Below are positions 27,136-35,587 of a stretch of DNA of 60,785 bases, piece after piece. Each line of letters begins with the position of its first letter. Position 1 is the first letter of the stretch. Source of the stretch: Cetobacterium sp050033475 (GTDB lineage: Bacteria > Fusobacteriota > Fusobacteriia > Fusobacteriales > Fusobacteriaceae); assembly GCF_050033475.1 (NCBI RefSeq), contig NZ_CP188325.1, positions 1 to 60,785 on the forward strand, written 5' to 3'. The notes under the pieces are model-generated. The model searched no databases, was not told the origin of the DNA, and saw nothing but the letters and a program-made list of their open reading frames with translations. Made by a program: the position numbers and the translations under genes.

Positions 27136-27939
27136 GTGGAAAAAATATTTTTTGCTTTTGGATTAACTTTATTTGCTGGTCTAGCCACAGGAATTGGAAG
27201 TTGTCTTGCTTTTTTTACGAAAAGGACAAATACTAAGTTTTTGTCTATATCATTGGGATTTTCAGCAGGGGTTATGCTTTATGTTTCCTTTGTAGAAATT
27301 ATTGTAAAGGCTAGAATTGCTTTAATTGAAGAATGGGGAGTTAAAACAGGAAACTGGCTTACTGTTATCTCTTTTTTTATGGGAATGTTATTCATTGGAA
27401 TTATTGATAAATTTGTTCCAGAACATGAAAACCCTCACGAAGTTAAAGAAGTTGAAGATTTAAATAAAAAACCTAATAAAAATATGAATCCTTTGTACAG
27501 AATGGGTATTTTTTCAGCTTTAGCTATAGGAATTCACAATTTTCCTGAAGGATTAGCAACTTTTATTTCTGCATTAAAGGATCCTAAATTAGGTATAGCT
27601 ATTGCTGTTGCCATTGCTATTCATAATATTCCAGAAGGAATTGCTGTTTCTGTTCCTATTTATTTTTCAACCGGTAGTAAAAAGAAAGCATTTTTTTATT
27701 CTTTCATTTCTGGTTTGGCTGAGCCTATAGGTGCCTTAGTAGGATATGCACTTTTAATGCCGTTTTTAAATGGAACTGTTTTTGGAGTTATTTTTGCTGG
27801 AGTTGGAGGTATTATGGTTTTTATATCCTTAGATGAACTTTTACCAGCAGCAGAAAATTATGGAGAACACCATCTTTCAATTTATGGATTAATTGCCGGA
27901 ATGGTTGTAATGGCTATCAGTTTACTTTTATTTATTTAA
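27136..27939 (+). CDS. zupT: ZIP-family divalent metal importer
   Basis: 267 aa, about eight membrane helices. Metal-site motifs HNFPEG and HNIPEG in the fourth and fifth helices, a variable loop rich in His/Glu (PEHENPHEVKE) and SGLAEPIGA, all typical of ZupT. Imports zinc, iron or manganese. Starts at GTG 27136 with AAGGAGGA 5 nt upstream. Confidence 0.88.
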   Translation: MEKIFFAFGLTLFAGLATGIGSCLAFFTKRTNTKFLSISLGFSAGVMLYVSFVEIIVKARIALIEEWGVKTGNWLTVISFFMGMLFIGIIDKFVPEHENPHEVKEVEDLNKKPNKNMNPLYRMGIFSALAIGIHNFPEGLATFISALKDPKLGIAIAVAIAIHNIPEGIAVSVPIYFSTGSKKKAFFYSFISGLAEPIGALVGYALLMPFLNGTVFGVIFAGVGGIMVFISLDELLPAAENYGEHHLSIYGLIAGMVVMAISLLLFI

Positions 27940-27969
27940 AAAAACTCTAGAGTAATTCTAGAGTTTTTT
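27938..27969. terminator. Bidirectional terminator between zupT and rep
   Basis: AAAAAAACTCTAGA and TCTAGAGTTTTTT arms between convergent genes. Confidence 0.85.
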
Positions 27970-29722
27970 AACATTTTATTTTTTCTGAAATAGTTTTATT
28001 AATCTCTTCAAGGGTCAATTCTTTTAAAACAAACTTTCCACTTAATTCTTTTAAAATTTCTCGTTTAATTTTTAAAATTTCACTCTCTGTAAAATTAAAA
28101 ACAACTTTATATAATTCAATATTTTCATTTATATAATCATTAAATGAAATTATATCATTTAATATGTTTAAAGTTTTTTTATTTTCAACAGGTTCTTCAG
28201 ATATATTTTTAGAAATAAATTCTTTTTTATTTAAAAAAATATATTTATAAATTAAATTTTCCTTTGCTGCTTCAAATGCAAATTTTTGAAATTTTGTTTC
28301 TTGACCACCACATTCTTTTATATAATTAATATAAACTTTTTTCTCTACTTCTTTTTTTTCATTTTCGGACATTTCAAAATAAATATTTTTTTCTTCATCA
28401 TAATTAATAGTAATTTCTTTTAATTCTTCATTCTGTAAAATAATATTATTTTCTTTTGTTTCTTGTAATAAAATATCTTCTGCCCAATTATTTTCTAAAG
28501 TTTTTAAAAAATAAGCTCTTGGACTACTTAAATTTTTTTGTTGTGATATATATATTGCAGCTTTTTTTACTTTAGATTTTCCAAATTTTTCAATATTATC
28601 AGCTATAGTTTTTCTCATGGACTTTAATTTTTTAGCCACACTTGGTAAAATTTCAAAAATTTCTTCAATTATTTTTTCAGAAACTTCTGTTTCTGAATTC
28701 TCTGTAATTAAAGAGTCATGCTCTGTATCTGAAATCGCTAAAGTTGTTGAAAGTTTTTTAAAATCATTGAAATCTTCAAAAAATCTCTCATTTTTTTCTA
28801 AAACCACTTCTTCACTAAAAAATATTTCTATTTCTGATTTTTCCCAAGTTGAATCTTTTATAAATTTAAAATCTTCAATTAGATTTTTAGATTTTAATTC
28901 TTCAAAATTTTTTTCTAAAATTTTAATTGTATTTGATGGATTTCTTGGATTAAACTTTAAAGGAATTCTTTTTATTAAAAATAACGTGTCTAATTTTAAA
29001 TATAACTGATCGAAACGTAATTTCTCAACTAACATATATAATGTACGTGCTGTACTTGTTTCTAGGCTTAATAAGACGTCAGAATTATAAACTAAATATC
29101 CCTTCGTCATAATATTATCGTAAAAAGGAGTTGAAATAGAAATTTCATAAACTTCTTTTACTCTTTTATCATCTATTTCTTTTCTTAATCTTTCATTTCC
29201 TATTTGATTTAAACTTAATGTTCTTAAGGATAAAATTGTAGTTTCAATTACTTCACTTAAAACTGTTTTTTCCTTGCTAGAATACATTGTATTTTTAAAT
29301 TGATAATTGGCAGAAGCTAATCTAGATAAACTTTCTTTTATTTTAGCCACATAAGTATTACTATTGATTTTTAATTCATCCTTAAGCTCTTTAGATGTTA
29401 CAATAAATTTTCTAGGCATTCCTTTTTTCTTCATTATTTTCATCAAAGCTATAAAAACTTTTTCCTCAGCTTCTCCTGGAATATAATCTCCTGCTTTAGG
29501 AGCCACATTTATATAGGTATCTCTATTTGTATTAAAATAATATTTAACTATTTGATTAACTTTTCTTTTTGTATTTTTTGAAAATAAAGGATATTGAACA
29601 ACATTCATATCCATCCTAACAAGACTTTTATTTTTTATTAAATTTTCATCTATATAAATATTCTCTTCTAAAATTTCTGTTTCAGGTGTTTCTATTTCTT
29701 CATTTTCAATCCATTCCTTCAT
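27968..29722 (-). CDS. Plasmid replication initiator (RPA/Rep_3-like)
   Basis: 584 aa. A region near residues 38-270 (VQYPLFSKNTKRKVNQIV...RTLYMLVEKLRFDQ) resembles the winged-helix initiators of theta-replicating plasmids (replication initiator protein A / Rep_3). The C-terminal half is Lys/Glu-rich, with a helical segment (VAKKLKSMRKTIADNIEKFGKSKVKKAAIYISQ). Start set at ATG 29720-29722 after GGAGGAG. A frame open for 104 codons further upstream reads straight through the iterons and is not coding. Upstream lie a promoter, an inverted iteron copy and the iteron array, the normal layout of a self-repressed iteron replicon. Confidence 0.85.
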   Translation of the reverse strand: MKEWIENEEIETPETEILEENIYIDENLIKNKSLVRMDMNVVQYPLFSKNTKRKVNQIVKYYFNTNRDTYINVAPKAGDYIPGEAEEKVFIALMKIMKKKGMPRKFIVTSKELKDELKINSNTYVAKIKESLSRLASANYQFKNTMYSSKEKTVLSEVIETTILSLRTLSLNQIGNERLRKEIDDKRVKEVYEISISTPFYDNIMTKGYLVYNSDVLLSLETSTARTLYMLVEKLRFDQLYLKLDTLFLIKRIPLKFNPRNPSNTIKILEKNFEELKSKNLIEDFKFIKDSTWEKSEIEIFFSEEVVLEKNERFFEDFNDFKKLSTTLAISDTEHDSLITENSETEVSEKIIEEIFEILPSVAKKLKSMRKTIADNIEKFGKSKVKKAAIYISQQKNLSSPRAYFLKTLENNWAEDILLQETKENNIILQNEELKEITINYDEEKNIYFEMSENEKKEVEKKVYINYIKECGGQETKFQKFAFEAAKENLIYKYIFLNKKEFISKNISEEPVENKKTLNILNDIISFNDYINENIELYKVVFNFTESEILKIKREILKELSGKFVLKELTLEEINKTISEKIKC

Positions 29723-29742
29723 AATTAAAATTCTCCTCCAAG

Positions 29743-29761
29743 CACTTATTATATGGGAATA
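29743..29761 (-). promoter_or_regulatory. Inverted iteron-like operator in the rep leader
   Basis: On the minus strand this reads TATTCCCATATAATAAGTG, matching 16 of 19 positions of the iteron but in the opposite orientation. It lies between the -10 box and the rep start. In iteron plasmids such inverted copies bind Rep dimers and repress rep; that role is inferred here. Confidence 0.65.
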
Positions 29762-29778
29762 CTTCACCTTTCCTTTTA

Positions 29779-29808
29779 ATTTTACCATATAATCAAAAAA
29801 AAATGCAA
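29779..29808 (-). promoter_or_regulatory. Promoter of rep
   Basis: Minus strand: TTGCAT (29803-29808), 18-nt spacer, TAAAAT (29779-29784). The first iteron abuts it upstream. Confidence 0.6.
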
Positions 29809-29814
29809 AAAATA

Positions 29815-29960
29815 TTCCCATGTAATGCGTGGTTTCATCAAAAAAGTATGTTTTCCCATGTAATGCGTGTGATATTCCCATGTAATGCGTGTGATATTCC
29901 CATGTAATGCGTGTGATATTCCCATGTAATGCGTGTGATATTCCCATGTAATGCGTGTGA
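29815..29960 (+). repeat. Iteron array, six copies
   Basis: Core TTCCCATGTAATGCGTGTGA repeats at 29853, 29875, 29897, 29919 and 29941 with an exact 22-bp period, plus a shorter copy at 29815-29832 spaced 38 bp away. The 22-bp period places copies on the same helix face, as for Rep-binding iterons. No spacers of unique sequence, so not CRISPR. Confidence 0.92.
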
Positions 29961-29989
29961 CTATGATCTGCTTCTAACCCAATATTTAT

Positions 29990-30010
29990 AATGCTTTGAA
30001 AGCATTTTTT
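29990..30010 (+). terminator. Terminator-like hairpin in the origin region
   Basis: AATGCTT, TGA, AAGCATT followed by a T run on the plus strand, facing against rep transcription. Could end a short countertranscript across the iterons, or be incidental. Confidence 0.4.
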
Positions 30011-30279
30011 TGCGTTTTTTTTTGTACATAACAATATAACAATTATTTACAATATAAACAACTATAAACAATGTAAAATAATAATCTTTTATATAAATAA
30101 ATTCAAACTTCTAAAAATAATTTGACTTTCCTTTCAAAAGAAGGTATACAAATATCAACTAGTTTTAATTATTTTGTTCTAAATTTAAAGTAATTAATTA
30201 GAAAAAGAAGAAAAAGTATTTAAAAAAAACATAATTCCTATACTTGCAATAATCAAATTATATATTTTAGGAGGAAATA

Positions 30280-31380
30280 ATGAAAAAAATGAAACCTTTT
30301 GATTTTATGGAAGAATTTGATCATGAGCAAATAGTATATTTTTACGACAAAACTACAGGTCTTAAAGGAATAACAGCAATACATAATACTGATTTAGGAC
30401 CAGCCTTAGGAGGAACTAGACTTTGGAATTATGAAACTGAAGAGGAAGCTTTATTAGATGTTATTAGACTTTCAAGGGGAATGACATATAAAGCTGCAGT
30501 ATCAGGATTAAACCTAGGTGGAGGAAAAACTGTTTTAATAGGAGATCCCTCAAAAGTTAAAAGTGAAGGTTACTTTAGAGGTTTAGGTAGATTTGTAGAA
30601 AGTTTAAATGGAAGATATATTACTGCAGAAGATGTTAACACAAGTACAGGTGATATGGGATATGTAGCAATGGAAACAAATCATGTAGTAGGCCTTAACG
30701 GTAAAAGTGGAAATCCTTCTCCTATTACAGCTTTAGGAGCATTATATGCTATTAGAGCTTCTTTAAAGGAAAAATTTGGGACCTCTTCTTTAGAAGGAAA
30801 AACTTTTTCTGTTCAAGGAGCAGGACAAACAGGATATTATTTAATTAAATATCTTTTAGGTGAAAATGAAGAAAAAGATAAAGCTAAAAAAATATATTTT
30901 ACAGAAATAAATGAAACTTATATAGAGAGAATGAAAAAAGAACATCCAGATGTAGTTTTTGTAAAACCAGAAGAAATATATTCATTAGATGTAGATGTAT
31001 TTTGTCCTTGTGCATTGGGAGGAATTATAAATAATGATACAATTCCACAATTAAAATGTTCTATTGTTGCAGGAACAGCAAATAATACTTTAAAAGAAGA
31101 AAAACATGGAGATGCTTTAAAGAAAAAAAATATTTTATATGCTCCAGACTTTGTAGCCAATAGCGGTGGTTTAATTAATGTTTATCACGAATTAAAGGGA
31201 TATAATAAAGAAGCAGCAATAGCAGATGTAAAAAAAATATATGATAGACTTTTAGAAATATTTAAAATTTCTAAAGACAAAGATATTTCTGTAAATATTG
31301 CTGCAATAAATTTTGCAGAAGAAAGAATTAAACAAATGAAAAATATAAAACCATCTTATTTAAATATAAAAAAAAATTAG
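30280..31380 (+). CDS. Leucine/branched-chain amino acid dehydrogenase
   Basis: 366 aa. Glu/Leu/Phe/Val dehydrogenase family, of the leucine dehydrogenase subgroup: ALGGTRLWNYETEEEALLDVIRLSRGMTYK, then LNLGGGKTVLIGDP with the substrate lysine, and a Rossmann part with SVQGAGQTGYYL. Oxidatively deaminates leucine, valine or isoleucine to 2-oxoacids with NAD+. First gene of an eight-gene operon ending at 36646. AGGAGG precedes the ATG. Confidence 0.9.
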   Translation: MKKMKPFDFMEEFDHEQIVYFYDKTTGLKGITAIHNTDLGPALGGTRLWNYETEEEALLDVIRLSRGMTYKAAVSGLNLGGGKTVLIGDPSKVKSEGYFRGLGRFVESLNGRYITAEDVNTSTGDMGYVAMETNHVVGLNGKSGNPSPITALGALYAIRASLKEKFGTSSLEGKTFSVQGAGQTGYYLIKYLLGENEEKDKAKKIYFTEINETYIERMKKEHPDVVFVKPEEIYSLDVDVFCPCALGGIINNDTIPQLKCSIVAGTANNTLKEEKHGDALKKKNILYAPDFVANSGGLINVYHELKGYNKEAAIADVKKIYDRLLEIFKISKDKDISVNIAAINFAEERIKQMKNIKPSYLNIKKN

Positions 31381-31390
31381 AGGTATAATT

Positions 31391-32287
31391 ATGAATTTTT
31401 TTTCTAAGCTTTTAATAAGAGCCAAACATAAAAAACTAAAAAAAAATCCAGTTATAGTTTGTGCTGAAGAAGAAGAAATATTAAAAGCAGTAATGGATGC
31501 TTTTGTAGAAAAAGTTATAGAATCTCCTATATTAATAGGGGATTCTATAAAAATTATAGAAATTTTAAAAAAATTGACAATAGATTATTCCACAATAGAA
31601 ATTATAAATTCGATTACTAAAGAAGAAGCGAGTTCATTAGCAATAGATTTAATAATAAATAAAAAAGCAGATTTTTTAGTTAAAGGATTAGTAGATACAT
31701 CTATAATCTTAAAAGCTATATTAAATAAAAAAGAAATGTTTTCTCAAAATAAAGAAATATTTTTTTCTCATGTGGCAGTGGCACAATTGGATAATTTAAA
31801 TAAAATAATAATATTTGGAGATAGTGCCATGAATATTTTGCCAAATGTTAATCAAAAAATTAATATATTAGAAAATTGTTATTTAGTCGCAGAAAAATTA
31901 AAAATTAAAAAACCAAAAATAGCTATAATAGCAGCAAAAGAAAAAGTTTCTGAAAAAATGATTGCAACCTTAGATGCAGATATTATAACTAAAAAATTCT
32001 CTGATGATAAAAGATTTATAGTTGAAGGACCTTTAGCTTTAGATAATGCCTTATCAGAAAAAGCGTCTGAAATAAAAGGAATTACAGGAAAAATAAAAGG
32101 AGATGCAGATATTTTAATAATGCCAAATATAGAAACAGGAAATGTTTTTTATAAAAGTCTTTGTTATTTAACTGAGGCAAAAATAGCAGGAATTTTAGTT
32201 GGAGCGAGTATTCCAATTGTACTAACATCTAGAGCAGATAGTGAAGAAAGTAAATTTTTATCTATAGTTTTGGCTTCTATTATGTAG
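31391..32287 (+). CDS. ptb: Phosphate butyryltransferase-like acyl-CoA:phosphate transferase
   Basis: 298 aa, the usual length for Ptb. Contains PILIGDSIKIIEIL, ADFLVKGLVDTSIILKAIL, EGPLALDNALSE and DADILIMPNIETGNVFYKSL, as in phosphate acetyl/butyryltransferases. Converts acyl-CoA to acyl-phosphate. Placed between the dehydrogenase and the oxidoreductase that makes acyl-CoA; the kinase for the next step closes the operon. More diverged than buk, but context is strong. Confidence 0.85.
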   Translation: MNFFSKLLIRAKHKKLKKNPVIVCAEEEEILKAVMDAFVEKVIESPILIGDSIKIIEILKKLTIDYSTIEIINSITKEEASSLAIDLIINKKADFLVKGLVDTSIILKAILNKKEMFSQNKEIFFSHVAVAQLDNLNKIIIFGDSAMNILPNVNQKINILENCYLVAEKLKIKKPKIAIIAAKEKVSEKMIATLDADIITKKFSDDKRFIVEGPLALDNALSEKASEIKGITGKIKGDADILIMPNIETGNVFYKSLCYLTEAKIAGILVGASIPIVLTSRADSEESKFLSIVLASIM

Positions 32288-32298
32288 GAGGGATCATT

Positions 32299-32517
32299 TT
32301 GTCAAAATTTCATGTTGAATTTAATAAGGAACATTGCAAAGGATGTAAATTATGTACGTTATATTGTCCAATGAAAATAATACATATAAATAATAACGAG
32401 ATAAATTCAAAGGGATATAATATTTCTTATATTAGTGATGAAGAAAAATGTGTTGGATGCACAAATTGTGCAATTATGTGTCCAGATTCAGTTATTAGTA
32501 TCTATAGAAATAATTAG
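32299..32517 (+). CDS. 2-oxoacid:ferredoxin oxidoreductase, ferredoxin (delta) subunit
   Basis: 72 aa with two 4Fe-4S motifs: CKGCKLCTLYCP and CVGCTNCAIMCP. Passes electrons from the catalytic subunits to ferredoxin. Starts at TTG 32299-32301 with AGGAGGG upstream; no ATG is available nearby. 12 nt separate it from the alpha subunit gene. Confidence 0.9.
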   Translation: MSKFHVEFNKEHCKGCKLCTLYCPMKIIHINNNEINSKGYNISYISDEEKCVGCTNCAIMCPDSVISIYRNN

Positions 32518-32529
32518 GGGTGGAAAAAT

Positions 32530-33591
32530 ATGGCAAAGGTTTTAATGAAAGGAAATGAAGCGATAGGAACAGCAGCAATAAAAGCTGGTTGTAAATTTTT
32601 CTTTGGATATCCAATAACACCACAAAATGAATTACCTGAATTTATGTCTAAAGAATTGCCTAAAGTAGGAGGATCATTTGTTCAAGCAGAATCTGAAATA
32701 GCGGCAATAAATATGGTCTATGGAGCAGCGGGATGTGGAGCAAGAGTAATGACCTCATCATCATCTCCAGGAATAGCACTAAAACAAGAAGGAATATCCT
32801 ATATAGCAGGAGCAGAATTGCCTTGTGTAATAGTGAACGTAATGAGAGGTGGACCAGGATTAGGAGGAATTCAACCTTCTCAAGCAGATTATTTTCAAGC
32901 TACTCGTGGAGGAGGAAATGGTGATTATTATATGCCAGTTTATGCTCCAGCAACAGTTCAAGAAACTGTAGATTTAGTTATTAAAGGATTTAATATAGCT
33001 GATCAATATAGAACTCCTGTTATGGTTATTGTTGACGGAATGATTGGTCAAATTATGGAACCAGTTGAATTTTCAGAAGAATCTGATATAAAAATATATG
33101 AAAAATCATGGGCTACAATAGGAACTAATGAAGAAAGAAAACCAAATATAATCAATTCCTTATATTTAAAACCTGAAGAATTAGAAGAGCATTGTGAAAA
33201 ACTATTTAAAAAATATGAAATCATAAAGAAAAATGAATGTCTTTATGAAGAAAAAAATCTAGAAGAGGCAGAAATAGTTTTAGTAGCTTATGGAACTACT
33301 GCAAGAATTGTAAAAAATGCAATTAAAACCTTAGAAGAAATGGGGATAAAAGCTGGGTTAGTAAGACCTATAACAGTTTGGCCGTTTCCTTATGATGTAA
33401 TAAAAAATTTAGGAAATAATGTAAAAAATATTTTAGTTGTTGAAATGAGTAAAGGGCAAATGATTGAAGATGTATTATTAGGTAATAATGGACAAAAGAA
33501 AGTGCATTTTTATGGTAGAACAGGTGGAATGGTTCCGAGTCCAGAAGAAATAGTAGAAAAAGTAAAATCTATTATGGGAGGGGAAGAATAA
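32530..33591 (+). CDS. vorB: 2-oxoacid:ferredoxin oxidoreductase, alpha subunit
   Basis: 353 aa. Pyrimidine-binding domain motif GYPITPQNELPE, QAESEIAAINMVYGAA, TSSSSPGIALKQEG, VNVMRGGPGLGG and a C-terminal transketolase-like domain (VLVAYGTTARIVKNA, GLVRPITVWPFP). The VorB/KorA type oxidises branched-chain or aromatic 2-oxoacids to acyl-CoA. Its stop overlaps the next start (TAATG). Confidence 0.92.
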   Translation: MAKVLMKGNEAIGTAAIKAGCKFFFGYPITPQNELPEFMSKELPKVGGSFVQAESEIAAINMVYGAAGCGARVMTSSSSPGIALKQEGISYIAGAELPCVIVNVMRGGPGLGGIQPSQADYFQATRGGGNGDYYMPVYAPATVQETVDLVIKGFNIADQYRTPVMVIVDGMIGQIMEPVEFSEESDIKIYEKSWATIGTNEERKPNIINSLYLKPEELEEHCEKLFKKYEIIKKNECLYEEKNLEEAEIVLVAYGTTARIVKNAIKTLEEMGIKAGLVRPITVWPFPYDVIKNLGNNVKNILVVEMSKGQMIEDVLLGNNGQKKVHFYGRTGGMVPSPEEIVEKVKSIMGGEE

Positions 33592-34340
33592 TGGAGGCCA
33601 TTTACAAAAAAACAAAGGGACTTACAGAAGTAAATACACATTATTGTCCAGGATGTACTCATGGAATAGTTCATAAATTAGTTGGAGAATGTTTAGAAGA
33701 ATTAGGAGTAGTTGGTCAAACAATTGGTGTAGCACCAGTTGGATGTTCAGTACTAGCTTATAAATATTTCAATGTAGATATGCATGAAGCTTCTCATGGA
33801 AGAGCTCCTGCAGTTGCAACTGGAATAAAAAGAGTTTTTCCAGATAAAGTTGTTTTTACTTATCAAGGCGATGGAGATTTAGCTTCTATCGGAGCAGCGG
33901 AAATAGTTCATGCTGCAGCAAGGGGAGAAAAATTTGTAACAATATTTATAAATAATACGATTTATGGAATGACAGGTGGACAAATGGCTCCAACTACTTT
34001 AATAAATCAAAAGACAACAACTTCCCCATTGGGAAGAGATGAAGTAACTCAAGGATATCCAATACATATATCAGAAATGTTATCAACAATACATGGAAGT
34101 TATTATATAGAAAGATGTTCTCTTCATGATCCTGCAAATATAAGAAAAACTAAAAAAGCTATAAAAAAAGCTTTCGAACTTCAACTTCAAGGGAAAGGTT
34201 TTTCTTTAATTGAAATTTTATCAACATGTCCAACAAACTGGGGAAAAACTCCAGAAGATTCCTTAACATGGTTAAAGGATGAAATAATGCAAGTATATCC
34301 TTTAGGAGTTTATAAAGATAGGACTAAGGAGGTAAAATAA
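33591..34340 (+). CDS. 2-oxoacid:ferredoxin oxidoreductase, beta (TPP) subunit
   Basis: 249 aa. Thiamine-diphosphate motif GDGDLASIGAAEIVHAAARG...FINNTIYGMTGGQ, N-terminal HYCPGCTHG and VGCSV. Catalyses decarboxylation of the 2-oxoacid. Overlaps its neighbours by one base on each side, showing tight coupling with the alpha and gamma subunits. Confidence 0.92.
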   Translation: MEAIYKKTKGLTEVNTHYCPGCTHGIVHKLVGECLEELGVVGQTIGVAPVGCSVLAYKYFNVDMHEASHGRAPAVATGIKRVFPDKVVFTYQGDGDLASIGAAEIVHAAARGEKFVTIFINNTIYGMTGGQMAPTTLINQKTTTSPLGRDEVTQGYPIHISEMLSTIHGSYYIERCSLHDPANIRKTKKAIKKAFELQLQGKGFSLIEILSTCPTNWGKTPEDSLTWLKDEIMQVYPLGVYKDRTKEVK

Positions 34341-34900
34341 TGAATGAATTGATAATTTGTTCGGGATTTGGTGGTCAAGGAGTAATGTCAATGGGGCAAA
34401 TTTTGGCTTATTCAGGAATGATAGAGAAAAAGGAAGTTTCATGGTTACCATCTTATGGGCCTGAAATGAGGGGTGGAACAGCTAACTGTTCTGTAATTAT
34501 TTCAGATACTTCCATAGCCTCACCAGTAATAACAAATAATGCCACAACAGCAATTGTTATGAATTTACCTTCTTTAAAAAAATTTGAAAATTCCTTGGTA
34601 AAAGATGGAATTTTATTAATAAATTCTTCTTTAATAAATCAAGATCCACTTAGAAAAGATATAAAATATTTTAAAATACCTGCAAATCAATTAGCTGTAG
34701 AATTTTGCTCCAATGTAAAAGTAGCAAATATGATTATGATTGGTTCTTATTTAGAACTTACAAAACAATTAAGTAAAGAAAGTATTTTGCAGGGATTTTT
34801 AAAAATATTTGGAGAAAAAAAAGCAAATTTATTATCAATTAATGAAGAAGCTTTAAAAGTTGGTGCTGATTATGTTAAACAAAATTATTCCACAAAATAA
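34340..34900 (+). CDS. 2-oxoacid:ferredoxin oxidoreductase, gamma subunit
   Basis: 186 aa. FSGFGGQGVMSMGQIL-type N-terminus, PSYGPEMRGGTANCSVIIS and the gamma-domain fold; binds CoA in the complex. The C-terminal 29 nt of the gene overlap the start of the P-loop protein gene. Confidence 0.9.
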   Translation: MNELIICSGFGGQGVMSMGQILAYSGMIEKKEVSWLPSYGPEMRGGTANCSVIISDTSIASPVITNNATTAIVMNLPSLKKFENSLVKDGILLINSSLINQDPLRKDIKYFKIPANQLAVEFCSNVKVANMIMIGSYLELTKQLSKESILQGFLKIFGEKKANLLSINEEALKVGADYVKQNYSTK

Positions 34901-35558
34901 AAATATAACAATTATTTTAGGACATTATGGCAGTGGAAAATCTGAAGTTATATCAAATTTAATTTTAAATAGTAAAAAAGAAAAAAGAATACTTTATGAT
35001 TTAGATATTATTAATCCTTATTTTAGAACTAATTCTCTTATAAAAAAATTTGAAGAAAATAATATTATATATATATCAGGGACAGTGGAAGGTTTAAATA
35101 TGGATTTACCTTCTATTCCTAATATAAAAAATGATAATGAAGCTGATATATATATAGATTTAGCAGGAGATTCAGCAGGAGTAAAGGTTCTTAAAGGATA
35201 TAAAGAAAATCTTTTTCCAAAGGATAATTGTAATTTTTATATGGTTATAAATGTTAATAGACCTGAAACTAAAGATGAAGCTTCTATAGAGGAGCAAATA
35301 AATAAAATAGAAAATGAATTAACAGAAAAAATAACAGGAATTATTTCAAATACTCATTTATTAGATTTAACTTCAGGAGAAGATATAATAAAAGGATTCA
35401 ATATTATAAAAAAAATTTCAGAAAAACGTAAAATTCCAATTATTTATGTAACTTATCCACAAAAATATGTACAAGAAGAAGAATTAATATTAATAAAAGA
35501 TGAATGTAAATTATATCCTTTAGATTTAAATTTAAGAGCTACTTGGATGAATAATTAG
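34872..35558 (+). CDS. P-loop ATPase of unknown role in the 2-oxoacid operon
   Basis: 228 aa. Walker A GHYGSGKSE near residue 18, a DLDIINPYFRT segment (switch-like) and YIDLAGDSAG (Walker B region); a deviant SIMIBI-type NTPase. Starts at ATG 34872 inside the gamma gene with no clear ribosome binding site, so it relies on coupling. Fixed position between the oxidoreductase and butyrate kinase suggests a role in assembling, activating or regulating the complex; the role is not known to me. Confidence 0.65.
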   Translation: MLNKIIPQNKNITIILGHYGSGKSEVISNLILNSKKEKRILYDLDIINPYFRTNSLIKKFEENNIIYISGTVEGLNMDLPSIPNIKNDNEADIYIDLAGDSAGVKVLKGYKENLFPKDNCNFYMVINVNRPETKDEASIEEQINKIENELTEKITGIISNTHLLDLTSGEDIIKGFNIIKKISEKRKIPIIYVTYPQKYVQEEELILIKDECKLYPLDLNLRATWMNN

Positions 35559-35587
35559 ATAACCGCCTTTAAAGAAAGGAGAAATAA

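Larger units (their letters stand above)
29723..30279. other. Plasmid replication origin region
   Basis: 557 bases without a gene, holding the rep promoter and operator, six iterons (29815-29960), a plus-strand terminator-like hairpin (29990-30010), a very AT-rich stretch with the tandem near-repeat TATAAACA (30053-30060 and 30063-30070) and the leader of the leucine dehydrogenase operon. The AT-rich part next to iterons is the likely unwinding region. No clear DnaA box was found by eye. Confidence 0.75.

Noticed and set aside
29815..29960. CRISPR array
   Set aside because: Repeats are contiguous with a 22-bp period and no unique spacers; no cas genes. They are iterons.
29723..30034. 104-codon N-terminal extension of the replication initiator
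   Set aside because: The frame merely reads through the iterons (repeated HTHYMGISHALHG-like residues) and upstream promoter; a strong GGAGGAG and ATG occur at 29722.
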